Shown here: piece by piece, positions 26,728-38,290 of the stretch | Position numbering within the stretch: position 1 is the stretch's first letter | How the letters are laid out: every line of letters starts with the position of its first letter | Notes under the pieces: model-generated | What the model was told of the DNA's origin: nothing | The model's database searches: none | What the model saw: the letters and a program-made list of their open reading frames with translations, nothing else | Source: Hyperoodon ampullatus | Lineage: Eukaryota; Chordata; Mammalia; Artiodactyla; Ziphiidae | Assembly: GCA_949752795.1 (NCBI GenBank) | Contig: OX457061.1 | Coordinates: forward strand, 5,887,239-5,951,238 | Reading direction: 5' to 3' | DNA length: 64,000 bases | Translations under genes and position numbers: made by a program

Positions 26728-26790
26728 CTTCAATATTCATGGACGTTAATAGAGAGGCCCCCAGTATATCGGTCCATTGTGGGCGGCTCG
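26728..26790. promoter_or_regulatory. candidate regulatory core in upstream CpG island
   Basis: An abrupt AT-rich block contains 'ttcaatattcatggacgtta' and a SOX-like 'ccattgt', between very GC-rich flanks and with no repeat match. POU/homeodomain-like and SOX-like motifs are read by eye. The call is an inference. Confidence 0.35.
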
Positions 26791-27589
26791 TAGGGCTTGA
26801 ATAGGCCCCGGCCCCCTTTCTTCGGCGCGGCTTCCCGAGGGGCCAGGCCAGGAGTGAATGGCCCCGCTTCCCGCCCCGCGCCCCCTCCCCCTTGCGGGCA
26901 GAACATCTTTATCCCCGCCGCCGCCGCCGCCGCCCGGGCCCCCATTCAAGCGGCCCGGGCTCCGGGCGGAACGAATCAATCGGCCGCGGCTCTTCGGAGG
27001 TCAGCCTCATAGCCCTGGCACCCCTGTCTCCTCGCGCCCACGGGAGTGGAGAGAGGGAGGCGGCGGCAGGCCGACGGACCCACGGGTTGAGGGGCACTGG
27101 GTGGGTGGGGAGGTGGCAAGGGAGCGGGGACCTCGGGAGGGGTGGCCGGGCCGGGGCAGGTGAAGAGGGCCTCAGTGCCCCGCGGCCGCTGGAAGTCGGC
27201 TGACCTCTCCTTGGTGCCCTGCGCAGGGCGGATCGCGGAGAGAACCGGGGCCGCTGCCCAAGCCCGGAGACCTGTCCTACCTCCCCTCGAGGCACCCGCA
27301 CTAGCCCCTTCGGGTCCGGCGGCCGCACCCGCAAGGCCCAGGGCACGGGGTGGGGGGCAGCCTAGGGCTCCCCAGGCCACGCTTCTCGGCCCGCAGGGCA
27401 CTTTCGTTCTCGCCTGTGCGCCCAGGTCCGGACAGCGCTCTTCCAGGGGCGTTCGGAGGCGAGGCCGGGTTCCTGGCTTCCGCGCCCTCGCTCGGCGTCC
27501 CGGCCCGGGTGGAGGGGGCGCTCGCCGGTCAGGCGGGGCCAAGGCGCACGGGTCCCCGCCCCTCCCGCCCCACCGGCCCTAGGAGGCGC

Positions 27590-27870
27590 AGAAAGGAGCC
27601 CATTGTCCGCCGGGAAATACATTTTTGGGGGCCGAGTGAAAGCCCGTCTTTCTTTTGAACTTTAGAAGAAAGTCTTCTGCCTCGCGCCTCGGAGGGAAAG
27701 ATTGGTTCCCACCTCCCGGGGCCCCCGCGCGCCTCCTCCTCCCGAAACATCTGCCAGGGGAAAATCCACCCTGGAGGGCAGATCGCGCTCGCTCTAAGCC
27801 CCTCGAACTCATTAAAAAGTTATTAGCGGCGGGGGCAGGTCCCGCGCAGGTATCGATCGGCCAGAATGAG
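27590..27870. promoter_or_regulatory. candidate regulatory element in upstream CpG island
   Basis: Unique, mixed-composition DNA with a SOX-like 'cccattgt', an E-box 'catctg', the homeodomain-like 'attaaaaagttattag' and an ATCGAT Onecut-type core ('gtatcgatcgg'). It lies about 3.6-3.9 kb upstream of the PRDM12 start site. Regulatory function is inferred. Confidence 0.35.
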
Positions 27871-29829
27871 CCAGAGGAAGAAAAGGCGAAGAATGTGGAC
27901 GAGCGGCTCCCCGACCCCCTGCCCCGGTCCCCCGGCCTCCGGCGCTTCAGCCGCAAGGCGGGAGTGGGGCCCCTGCGCCGTCCGCGCGGCTCGCGGTCCG
28001 CGTGTCTGGCTGCCTCCGGCGGCTACTCGCCCCTCCCCCGCCCGGCGCCCCCGCCCCTCCTCCCTCCACTTGCCTCCTCCGCTTGCTCGCCGCCGCCGTC
28101 GCGCGTCCCCCACCCACTTCTCTCCTCCTCTCCCTCCTTCCTCTGCGCCTCTCCTTTTTCGCGGGCGCTCCGGCTCCCGCTCCGGCTTTCTCACACCCTC
28201 TGGGCTTCCTCCTCCCATTTCTCTGTCTTGCTGTCTGAGTCTCAAAATCTGCCTGGTCCCCACGCCCCCGTGGCCTAGGGAAATTCCTTCCCCGCGTGGG
28301 GCCCGTGTGCCCCCTCCCGCGTTCCCGCAGGACGATTCGGGGCTCCGGGGGCGCCCCGGCTCGCGCGTACAAAGGAGCGACCGCTGCCGAGGTGGGATGG
28401 GAGGCGCGGGCCGCAGAGACGGTTTCAGTCGACGTGACTCGGGCCGGCCAGCGCAGGGCCGCCGGGTGGAGTGGCGGCCGCAGCGCTGTGAAGGGGGACA
28501 GCGCCCTTTCCTCAATTTAATTAGCCTCCGCGGCCGCGGAGAGACAAAGGCGCGCCTCGGGGCGCCCACGTCGAGCGCGTCGGCGCGGAGCCGGCGCCCG
28601 GGCCGTTAGGTGACTGGCACGCGAGCCTCTCTGGGCGCTGAGGCCCGGGTGCCCCTCTCCTGGGCCTCCGGGAACCTTCTCCAGCGTCTCCCAAGCCCGG
28701 ACCCCCAGGCCCGCCTTTGCCAACGCTAGAGTCCTGGACCTCCAGGGGGACGCGTCACGGCGGGAGAGGAAGCACAGGCTTCGGAAGGCATAGTGGGGCC
28801 GAGGTGGAGGGAGACTGAGGCAAAGAGACACCGAGAGGGAAGGATCCAGATAAAAATCAGTCTGAGACGTGGAGACACAAGGACACAGAGAAGTGAAGGA
28901 AGCGGAGGCAGGGATTCCAAAGGAGCCCGAGGCTTGGGGAGACTTCTTTGAGAGTTAGAGAGACGGAGGAGAGGCAGGAATGGGGAGGAATGGGGGTGCC
29001 TCAGACACAGAGATTGGGGGAGGGGGTGGGAGTGGGGGAGGGGTCGACGAAAGCAGGCAGGAAAGATGAAGGGGGGGTCGGGTGGGGTAGGTGGGAGACG
29101 GGCGGGCCCCTTCCCTGCCCGTCGCCTGGCCCCTCACCCTCACCAGCTCTCTGCCCCTCCTGTGAGTCTAGGGGCAGCCAGAAGGAACCACCCCTGACTC
29201 ACTCATGCCCCTTCCTTTCTCCAGAGGCCCTTCCCACCCCACACTCAGCCTGCTGGCCTTCCTCCTCCATCTCCAGGCCCTTGCATCTGCTCACCCTCCA
29301 CCTGGGATGTCCCCAGAGCAGAGAGGTTTGGCACAGGGAGTTGTGCCCTAAAGGCGCAGCTCCCTGCCACCACCACTGCCACCCACACCATCTCCAGCCT
29401 CATGGGGAATCCTGGAGGCCCTGGTCATTCCTTTGTTCCAGAAATATTTATTGAGTGCCTATGTGTGCCAGGCTCTGGGCAAGGCCCTGGGGGGAGCAGG
29501 TGACCAGGGCAGACCCAGTCCTTGCGAACTCTGACCAGCTTCCGGGGGTGGGGCACACTCTGGTGGGGCCAGAGGTGGTGGCAGCCTCTCCCAGGCCAGC
29601 CTGGTGGCTCTGGCACCTCTCTGGCTCTGATGCCTCTGTCCAAGTGACTTCGGCCTCATCTGTAAAGTGGGGACAATCACCCTGCCTGTCTCATGCAGCC
29701 TGATGTGCCCGGTGCGTGAGCTGACACTGAGGAGATGCCTGTGGCTGTCGTCCCCATTCTTGTCCCCTCTCCAAAGACCACTTGGCCCATGTACGGGTCC
29801 ACTGGCCCAATCAGGAGATGCCCTAAGCA

Positions 29830-30010
29830 CCAGAGACCTGAGGATGCGAGTCCAATCCTGACTCCAGCAGGTACTGTCCGGGAGCCAAGGCACTCACTTT
29901 CCCTCTCTGAGCCTCAGTTTCTTTATCTGCAAAATGGGGATAAGAATAGAAACTCCATTGGGAGAGCTGTCATGAGAGATAAAAGACATCATGCGTGGAA
30001 AGCTCATAGG
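29830..30010 (+). mobile_element. MIR SINE
   Basis: Sense MIR blocks 'ctctgagcctcagtttcttt' and 'tgcaaaatggggataagaat' are clear. Confidence 0.7.
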
Positions 30011-30068
30011 ACAGAGAATGTACTTGATATATCGAAAACATTAGCAACTTTATTACATTTAAAAGTAA

Positions 30069-30402
30069 TGGGCTTTCCTGGTGGCACAGTGGCTAGGAAT
30101 CGGCCTGACAATGCAGGGGACACGGGTTCGAGCCCTGGTCCAGGAAGATCCCACGTGCCTCGGAGCAACCAAGTCCGTGAGCCACAACTACTGAGCCTGC
30201 GCTCTAGAGCCTGTGAGCCACAGCTACTGAAGCCCGCGCACCTAGAGCCCGTGCTCTGCAACAAGAGAAGCCACTGCAATGAGAAGCCCACACACCACGA
30301 CGAAGAGTAGCCCCTGCTCACCGCAACTAAAGAAAGCCCGCGCGCAGCAACGAAGACATGGGGCAGCCAAAAATTAATTAATTAATTAATTAATTTTTAA
30401 AA
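30069..30402 (+). mobile_element. CHR-type SINE (long form)
   Basis: It runs from 'gctttcctggtggcacagtg' through 'gggttcgagccctggtcc' to a TTAA-type tail ('attaattaattaattaat'). This is the long CHR-2-like form. Confidence 0.87.
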
Positions 30403-30589
30403 AGTAACACATGTCCATGCTTGAAATTTTGGGAAATATAAAAGTACAAAAGTGGGTACCAAATATCGCCTACAAAGGGACATTGGAAACCATATGCTAA
30501 GGTAGTTGATCTGTATGCTAAGGAGTCTGTGTTCCAGTCCATGTCTTACAAAAAGCAGTTGGAATGAAAACAACCACCACCACCACAAC

Positions 30590-30750
30590 AATAATGTAAT
30601 GAACACTTGCTGGGCACTCACTAAGTATCAGTACTTTTAAGTACTTCACATGGATTTTTCTCAATCCGTCCTCACCCCAGCACACTGAGGTAGCTGCTAT
30701 AATTATCTCCATTTACCAGAAAGGCAAACAGGCACAGAGAAGTTTTAGGT
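30590..30750 (-). mobile_element. MIR SINE
   Basis: The reverse MIR is seen from 'gaacacttgctgggcactca' and 'ataattatctccatttacca' blocks. Confidence 0.6.
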
Positions 30751-31022
30751 GTCTTAGGAACACTTCTGGTCCCATCAACAGTGGACCTGACCTCAACGGC
30801 TGCTGTAGGAAGGGGGTTATTTTCTCACAAAACAGATTGCAGAGGTAAGTAGGCATACGTTTGCTTAGCATGTCAAGGGTGAGAGGCCCGAGGTTCCCTC
30901 TGTTCTCATGGTCACAAGGTGGCTGCTGCAGCCCTGCCATCACAGGTGAAGGTGAAGGGGGCAGTGTCACTGACATGCCCATGGTCACACACAGTGAGCA
31001 AAGAGCAGAGCTGAGACTCAGA

Positions 31023-31109
31023 CTCAGGCAACCTGACTCCAGGGCTGGGCCTCCACCACTGTCCAAACTCAGGCAACCTGACTCCAGGGCTGGGCCTCCA
31101 CCACTGTCC
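31023..31109 (+). repeat. 45-bp direct tandem duplication
   Basis: A block starting CTCAGGCAACCTGACTCCAG at 31023 repeats from 31068 with a 45-base period and 42 identical bases. It appears to lie in a diverged MIR-like region. The perfect identity points to a recent event. Confidence 0.92.
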
Positions 31110-32077
31110 TGTACAGCCTCCTGGCTGGGGCTGCTAAGTCACAGTCGTGACTTAGGCGGACCCGTGCACTGTCTGTCAATGCCAAGAGGCTGTTCCCGTG
31201 GTCAGGGAAGCACCTTTCATTTGCTGTGGAGGAACTACGCATGAAGTGTACAGAGATGAATAGGCATGCTTCCAGGCATGATGGTGTGAACAAGCTTGAA
31301 GGACCATGAGGCCTCTGGACTTGCTTACCTTCTCTGGGCGGCATGAAGGAGCTTCTGTGTCCCAGCAAAGTGACATCTGGGGACTGCCAGCCCCTATCAA
31401 GCTGGCACAGCCAACAAGCTAGGGGAGCCCAGATCCTCTGAACCCTGGGGCCCGGTTAAGATGTGGGAAGAGAGGCCGAGGCCCAGCCACAGATGCTCCC
31501 ACCTGAGTAGACATGAGCCAGTGGGACGGGTGTCCTCAGGCCTGAGAGGCTGAGCCAGAGGGACCCACTGCTGGGGACCAGGCCCGCCCAAGGCTTTTCT
31601 TTTCCTCCCAGTCGTCCCAGCCAGGGCCTCAGACTCCCTGGGCCTCCCTGGGCCTCCCTGCCTCCAGTCTGTATCCTGTCCAGAGAGAGATGCCTCTCCC
31701 GTAGCACCCGATCACCACTGCTGTCCTAGTTCCAAAACCATCGGCAGCGTGAGGATAAAGTGGTGCTGGCTTCCGCTGTCTGAGGGCTCCTCTTGCCCCT
31801 CTGCTGCACTGGGTCAGGCACACGCACGCGAGACTATGAACAGCTCATATAGCAACTCTGCAAGATAGGGCCCAACATTCACCCCATTTTACAGCAGAGG
31901 AAATGGAGGCTACGCAAGAGTAATGGATGCTCTCCAAGCCTGGGCCCTTCGCTTCTATGCCTTCCCTGCTCTCTACAGCCAGAGAAGAAAGCCCTCGGGG
32001 TTGTATCATCATATCCGTGTGCCCCATGCAAGACTCTTGAGGTGTCAGGAAATGAATGTTAAACTGGGCTGGATGGA

Positions 32078-32396
32078 GATTTTTTTTTAAATTAATTTAT
32101 TCTATTTTTGGCTGTGTTGGGTCTTCGTTGCTGTGGGCGGGCTTTCCCTAGTTGCTGCGAGCAGGGACTACTCTTCGTTGCGGTGCACGGGCTTCTCATT
32201 GCAGTGGCTTCTCTGGTCGTGGAGCACGGGTTCAAGGTGTGCGGGCTTCCGTAGTTGTGGCACGAGGGCTCAGTAGTTGTGACTTGCTGGCTTAGTTGCT
32301 CGGCAGCGTGTGGGATCTTCCCGGACCAGGGATCGAACCGATGTCCCCTGCATTGGCAGGTGGATTCTTAACCACTGTGCCATCAGGGAAGGCCGA
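32078..32396 (-). mobile_element. CHR-type SINE (long form)
   Basis: Reverse orientation: 'ttttggctgtgttgggtctt' at the left, 'gggatcgaacc' and 'ccactgtgccatcagggaag' at the right. Confidence 0.87.
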
Positions 32397-32507
32397 GATT
32401 TTTTAATGTTAGACTCATTTACATCCTCCCACCTCTTCCCTCCTCTTTGTCCAATGGCAGACTTTGGGCAATCAGGGAGGACAAACTCACCTGAAGACCA
32501 GTTAAAT

Positions 32508-32750
32508 AAGGTATAGTTGGGGCTTCCCTGGTGGCGCAGTGGTTCACAGTCCGCCTGCCAATGCAGGGGACACGGGTTCGTGCCCTGGTCCGGGAAGATC
32601 CCACATGCCGCGGAGCAGCTGGGCCCGTGAGCCATGGCCGCTGAGCCTGCGTGTCCGGAGCCTGTGCTCCACAACGGGAGAGGCCACAACAGTAAGAGGC
32701 CCGCGTACCGCAAAAAAAAAAAAGAAAAGAAAAAAAAAAAGGTATAGTTA
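32508..32750 (+). mobile_element. CHR-type SINE with target-site duplication
   Basis: The body (32519-32739) runs from 'ggcttccctggtggcgcagt' to 'gcccgcgtaccgc' and an A/G tail. It is flanked by AAGGTATAGTT at 32508-32518 and again at about 32740-32750. It belongs to the 'taccgcaaaa' subfamily and is close to its consensus. Confidence 0.9.
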
Positions 32751-34384
32751 CAATGAAAGGGAAATGTGCTGCTCCAGGTGCCCAGTAAGTTACAAATTGT
32801 ATTTATTCTGGAGGCTTCTGGACACCCCAGACTCTCAGAGCATCATGTATTTATTTTAATTATGCAAATATTTAATGCACACTCACAGTGTGCCGGGCTG
32901 GACCTGGAGCTTGGAGCATCAGGCAAGGGAGTGTCATGTCCTGCAGCGTCAGTCCAACCCTGGTAGCTTCCAGTCCCAGAGACTTTAGTTAAAGGTTGTT
33001 TAGTTCAACCAGCATCTACGAAGAACTTGCACTGTGCCAGCCCTGTCCGAGCATTGAGAGGCTGAAAAGGACCCAGCTGGTCTCCACCCTCAAGATGCTG
33101 ATGTTTCCTGAGCAAGCCAGGCACATCCTCGTGCCCAGGCTGAGAGATACTAGCTGGAGTTGTAGAATTCTTCTCCATGGGATTTCAAGGAGAAAAGCCT
33201 CGCCTCCTTGATCTCCAGCCTGCTTGGAATGTCCTCTTCTTCCCTACAGCTCTCGTGAAGGGGGTGCTTGGAGACACCAGCCAACTGTGCCTAGTTCTGT
33301 GCCAGGTCTGTGACCCCACCATGAAGTGAGAAGCTGCACTTTCACATCCCTGGACGGGGTGGGGGTGGCTTCAGATGCTGGGTGAGTGGTGAAACGCTTT
33401 CTTCGGATGAGATCTTAGGAAGGAATCTAATTAGAAAACAGCTATAGGACTTCCAGGTACAGCTCCGCCATGTAGAAAACTTGGAAGTCATCACCCTCAC
33501 CTTTACAAATGGAAAATCAGCAGTTTTTCTTGGAACCATCAGAGAACTGAGGTTGCCAGGCAAACTGTCACGCTGCCATCTGGAGGGAAGGGGGGACTCT
33601 GGAGGATCACAGCTGAGATCTGTTCACCTGGAGCAGAATCCCTGGAGTCACAAACTGGTAGGAACACTGAATGGCAATTTTGATGAATTGCTGGAAGGCC
33701 GAGTATGGACTGGCATCAGGGTGAGAAACTCCTGGGGTGCCCAGTCTTGGGGGAGAAGGCTTGCACTTTCATGGGTTTTACTACCAGGAACCCTACCAGG
33801 TTCTCCAGGAGAAGATCTGAGAAGACCTCCTAGTGTCCTTGGTAGGGGGACAGGAGAGAAATCCTGGTGAAGTTCACCCAGAGCCTCATCCCACGTGGGG
33901 GAAGGGAATTCCTCTCCCTCCAGGCCCCTCCAGACTTCCTGTCTCACCTAAGGGAGAAACAAACAAACAAACAGGGAACAGGAATTTGCTTGGAATTTCT
34001 GCAGCCAGAGAAGGGAGGGGGAGTCAGAGGGAAAAGCTCTACCACTGGAGAAGCAGCCCTGAGACACAGGTGCACTTAAAAGACTGACACTTAATTGGAA
34101 GATGACAGGATTCTCCCCATCTCCTGCCTCCCACCACGGCACCAGCAGGGCCCCAGTATACTAATGGTGCATTACAGCTGAAAGAGCTGCAGGTCTTAGA
34201 CTCTATCTGAGGAGGAGCACGTAGGGAAGCCCAAAGTCAAGGGAGGAGACAAAAAAAGACACTCGAGAATTTGAAGCTTCGGACACCTGCAGCTACAAAC
34301 TCCTAGGCAGATTAATGTACATCTAAAAGCCTATTAACCTCATTTCCTATCATCTCATACAACGTATGCAGCTTCTAACAAAAA

Positions 34385-34985
34385 CTTACAAGGCATTCCA
34401 AAAGGCGAGGAAAAATACGATCTGAAGAAGCAAAGCAATGATCAGAACCAGACTCAGATAGGACACCAAGCCTGGAATTATCAAAAGGGAATTTAAAATA
34501 ACTATAATTAATATGTTAAGTACTGTAATAGAAAAAGTGGGCACCATGCAAGAACAGATGGGTAACATAGGCAGAGAGATGGAAACTCTAAGAAAGAATC
34601 GAATGGAAATGCTAGAGATTGAAAACACTGTTACAGAAATGAGGGATCCTTTTGATGGGCTCATCAGTGGACTGGACACGGCTGAGGAAAGAATCACTGA
34701 GCTTGAAAAGACGTCAATAGAAACTTCTCAAACTGAAGTGCAAAGAGGAAAAGGAATGAAAGAAACAACAGGATAGGTAACCAAGAACTGCGGGACAATC
34801 TCAAAGGGTATAACGTTTGTGAAGTTGGGATACCAGGAGGAGGAGAAGAAAGAGAGATGGAGCAGAATATTTGAAGTAGTGATGGCTGAGAATTTTCAAA
34901 AATTAGTGAGAGGCACCTTATTTATTCCTCCTAATCTAGGAGCTTGGGATAAACAGCTACACGCTACTGTATATAAAATAGATAA
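34385..34985 (+). mobile_element. L1 ORF1-region fragment
   Basis: The translated stretch at 34513-34776 shows the L1 ORF1 coiled-coil signature (EIENTVTEMRDPFDGLISGL and DTAEERITELEKTSIETSQT). Noncoding L1 sequence flanks it, and an L1 3'-end remnant ('acgctactgtatataaaata') follows at about 34940. It is an inactive fragment with stops and is not a host gene. Confidence 0.85.
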
Positions 34986-34996
34986 ATAACAAGGTC

Positions 34997-35345
34997 AGGG
35001 ACTTCCCTGGTGGCGCAGTGGTTAAGAATCCGCCTGCCAATGCAGGGGACACGGGTTTGAGCCCTGGTCCGGGAAGATCCCACATGCCGTGGAGCAGCTA
35101 AGCCTTGCGCCACAACTGCTGAGCCTGTGCTCTATAGCCCGCGTGCCACAACTGCTGAAGCCCGCGTGCCACAACTACTGAAGCCCACGTGCCTAGAGCC
35201 TGTGCTTTGCAACAAGAGAAGCCACCGCAATGAGAAGCCCACGCACCACAATGAAGAGTAGTCCCCGCTCGCCGCAACTAGAGAAAGCCCGCACGCAGCA
35301 ACGAAGACCCAACACAGCTAAAAATCAATAAATAAAAATTAAAAC
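34997..35345 (+). mobile_element. CHR-type SINE (long form) with internal duplication
   Basis: It has the 'gacttccctggtggcgcagt' head and an AATAAATAAAA tail. Within the body a block containing 'gcccgcgtgccacaact' occurs twice in tandem (about 35138-35178). An A/C-rich stretch follows to about 35470. Confidence 0.87.
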
Positions 35346-35752
35346 AAACAAAACCCCAAAACAAAACAAACAAAAAGAAACAAAACATTTATTCAAAAAA
35401 TGAATGAAATAAATTTTAAAAAAACCAAGAAACAAAACAAACAACTACAAAAAAACAAACACACAAAAGATGCCACACTTCGGCATAACATATTCAGACT
35501 GCAGAAAACCAAAGAAAACAGATACAAGTGGCATTTAAATAGCAAGAGATGAATAAGTTCACGTTTACATACTTACTTGCCAGTCAATCCATGACAGCAG
35601 TGAGGCTGGTGATAGAATCAAAACAAGGAGTTTGGGGATGAGTTTCACGTGAGCCACAGCATCCATGTTATTTCTGAATTCGTTGCACAGTGTGGGTGTG
35701 ACCTCGATTCAGACAAATAAGCAGTTGCTAAGGACAACAGTATTAAAACTGC

Positions 35753-36009
35753 TTACCTTGTTATTTTTATTTATTTTTATTTATTTTTATTTTTATTTTT
35801 TTTTCAGTACGCGGGCCTCTCACTGTTGTGGCCTCTCCCATTGTGGAGCACAGGTTCCGGACGCGCAGGCTCAGTGGCCATGGCCCACGGGCCCAGCTGC
35901 TCCGCGGCATGTGGGATCCTCCCGGACCGGGGCACAAACCCGTGTCCCCTGCATCAGCAGGCGGACTCTCAACCACTGCGCCACCAGGGAAGCCCTACCT
36001 TGTTATTTT
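35753..36009 (-). mobile_element. CHR-type SINE with target-site duplication
   Basis: The reverse-oriented body (about 35768-35995) has a T-rich left end and 'actgcgccaccagggaagcc' at the right. The sequence TACCTTGTTATTTT occurs at both ends, at about 35754 and 35997. Confidence 0.88.
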
Positions 36010-36479
36010 AAATAGTCTTTAATAGAACAAATTCAGAAGATTCAAAGGGAAGGTGTAGGAAGAAATTTTTGTCTCAAAGCTGAGTTGCTAAGTAGCCATT
36101 GCCGGGCGTAAACGAACACCTTTCCTGGATGGGAAGCTCCGTAAGGGGAGAAGTGGCTTTGCTTTACCCGCCAGGGCCAAGCACAGTGTCTTGAGTATGG
36201 CTGGTGCTTTAGCAATATTAGTTGTGGGTGTTAACGGCACAATGACCACTGGCCATGGTGAGATGATCTGCCTCGCTTCTAAGTGAGCATGGAACTCAGT
36301 AACAAACTGAGTGATGAACTTTTTGGTACGATGCCTGCAGGCCTGAATTCAAAGAGCAGCCCAGAGTGAGAACATTCCTCACCAGGAATGTGAATGGTGG
36401 TGGCATAACCCAGATGGAAATGGGTTAAGCTAGGAGCATGAGTGGGCATGTTTCAGGTCTTCAGTGGGTTAAATTATGG

Positions 36480-37165
36480 TGTAGATTATAGACCGATTGT
36501 TCTCATGAATATACATACAAAAATCCTAAACAAAAATATTGGCAAATCAATCCGATGATACACAGGAAGGATAGGTAATACATTACAACCAAGTGAAATT
36601 TATTCTGGGAATGCAAGGCTGGTTTAACATTTGAAAATCCATCAATGTAATTCACTATATTAAAATTAAAAAGGAGATTATTCATGTAATGCTGTCTATA
36701 GATGCAGAAAAAGCACTTGAAAAATTCCACGCCCATTCATGATAAAACTTTCAGCAAACTAGAAACAGAAGGGAATTTCCTTACCCAATAAAAGGTATAT
36801 ACGACAAATGTACAACATATAATTAATGGTGAGTTATTGAAAGTGTTCCCTTAGAATGCAAACAAGACCAGGATGTCCACTCTCACTGTTTTCAGTTGAC
36901 AATGTACTGGCAGTCTCGGCCTTGCAAGGAAGCAATAAAAAGAAACAAATGGCATAAAGATTGGAACGCAAAAAATGACACCATCACTATAAATGACATG
37001 ACTCTGAACATAGAAAAGCCAAATGAATCTACAAGTTATTAGAATTAACAAGGAATTTAAGTATGGTCATTGGAATCAAGGTCAATGTGTAAACGTAAAT
37101 TATATTTCTATCACCAGCAACAAAGAAATTAAAAATGAAATTAAAAAATATCATTTTCTGGGTTT
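36480..37165 (+). mobile_element. L1 ORF2 fragment, left part
   Basis: The DNA corresponds to the L1 ORF2 reverse-transcriptase region ('attctgggaatgcaaggctg', 'atagatgcagaaaaagcact', 'accaggatgtccactctcac'). It is broken by stops and frameshifts. The fragment continues at 37840-38290 after a nested insertion. Confidence 0.85.
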
Positions 37166-37167
37166 TT

Positions 37168-37838
37168 TTAAACATCTTTATTGGAGTATAATTGCTTTAC
37201 AATGGTGTGTTAGTTTCTGCTTTATAACAAAGTGAATCAGTTATACATATACATATGTTCCCATATCTCTTCCCTCTTGCGTCTCCCTCCCTCCCACCCT
37301 CCCTATCCCACCCCTCTAGGTGGTCACAAAGCACCCAGCTGATCTCCCTGTGCTATGCGGCTGCTTCCTACTAGCTATCTATTTTACGTTTGGTAGTGTA
37401 TATATGTCCATGCCACTCTCTCACTTTGTCACAGCTTACCCTTCCCCCTCCCCATATCCTCAAGTCCATTCTCTAGTAGGTCTGTGTCTTTATTCCCGTT
37501 TTACCCCTAGGTTCTTCATGCCCTTTATTTATTTGTTTGTTTGTTTGTTTGTTTGTTTTTGGCTGTGTTGGGTCTTCGTTTCTGTGCGTTGGCTTTCTCT
37601 AGTTGCAGGGAGCAGGGGCCACTCTTCATCGCGGTGTGCAGGCCTCTCACTGTCGCGGCCTCTCTTGTTGCAGACCACAAGCTCCAGACGGGCAGGCTCA
37701 GTAGTTGTGGCTCACGGGCCTAGTTGCTCCGTGGCATGTGGGATCTTCCCAGACCAGGGCTCGAACCCGTGTCCTCTGCATTGGCAGGCAGATTCTCAAC
37801 CACTGCGCCAGCAGGGAAGCCCCATGACCTTTTTTATT
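37168..37838 (-). mobile_element. nested L1 3' end carrying a CHR SINE
   Basis: A reverse L1 3' UTR (37168-37520; 'catctttattggagtataat' through 'taggttcttcatg') is split by a reverse long CHR SINE (37521-37823) and ends in a short remnant to about 37838. The whole unit sits inside an older, forward L1 ORF2 fragment. Confidence 0.85.
37521..37823 (-). mobile_element. CHR-type SINE (long form) inside an L1
   Basis: Reverse copy with a (TTTG)n left end, 'gctgtgttgggtcttcgttt', 'agggctcgaaccc' and 'actgcgccagcagggaagcc'. It is flanked by similar CATG(A)CC-type sequence, a probable target-site duplication. Confidence 0.87.
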
Positions 37839-37839
37839 A

Positions 37840-38290
37840 AAAAAAATACCACAGCAAAATATCAAAAAACCCGGAAGTCAATGGAAAGAAAGATGTGCAA
37901 GACCTCTATACCGAAAACTACTAAAATTACAGAGAGAAATCAAACAACTAAACAAGAGATAGGGATACACCACATACATGGACAGGAAGACTCAATATTG
38001 TTAGGTTGTCAATTCTTCCCATAGATTCAGTGCAATCCCAATCAGAATCCCAGTAGCTTTAAAGTCATTTTTGTGGGGAGTAGAGGATTGATAAACTGCT
38101 TCTCAAATTTTTATGGAAATGCAAAGAGCTGAGAATAGCAATAGCCAGGGCAATACTGAAGAACAAGAAAGTTGAAGGACTCACTATAAATGTACAGTAG
38201 TTAGGATAGCATTGCATTGACACAAAGATAGACAAGCAGATGGAACAAATGGAAATTCAGCATATGACATACTTGAGCGCATGGTGCTTA
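37840..38290 (+). mobile_element. L1 ORF2 fragment, right part
   Basis: This is the continuation of the 36480-37165 L1 ORF2 fragment ('gacctctataccgaaaacta', 'cagtgcaatcccaatcagaa', 'agcaatagccagggcaatac'). It is degenerate. Confidence 0.83.

Larger units (their letters stand above)
24090..28650. other. CpG islands upstream of PRDM12
   Basis: This 4.5 kb holds dense CpG sequence at about 24090-24930 and 26220-28620, with a less CpG-rich gap between. No protein-coding gene is recognised; the many long open frames are the usual effect of high GC content. AT-rich cores without repeats stand out at about 26728-26790, 27590-27870 and 28510-28525. An unannotated noncoding transcript is possible but nothing in the sequence shows one. 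Confidence 0.6.
28650..36480. other. PRDM12-FUBP3 intergenic spacer, proximal part
   Basis: No gene is recognised. The stretch contains MIR copies (29830-30010, 30590-30750 and others less clear), five CHR SINEs, a 45-bp tandem duplication at 31023-31109 and an L1 ORF1-region fragment at 34385-34985. Between these is unique sequence without coding features. Confidence 0.6.

Noticed and set aside
27823..28609. Long overlapping open frames on both strands in the upstream CpG island
   Set aside because: Frames open on both strands at once with Arg/Pro/Gly-rich products are expected in GC-rich DNA. No motif, exon structure or conservation can be claimed.
34513..34776. Coiled-coil protein-like frame
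   Set aside because: It matches the L1 ORF1 region and belongs to a dead L1 fragment.
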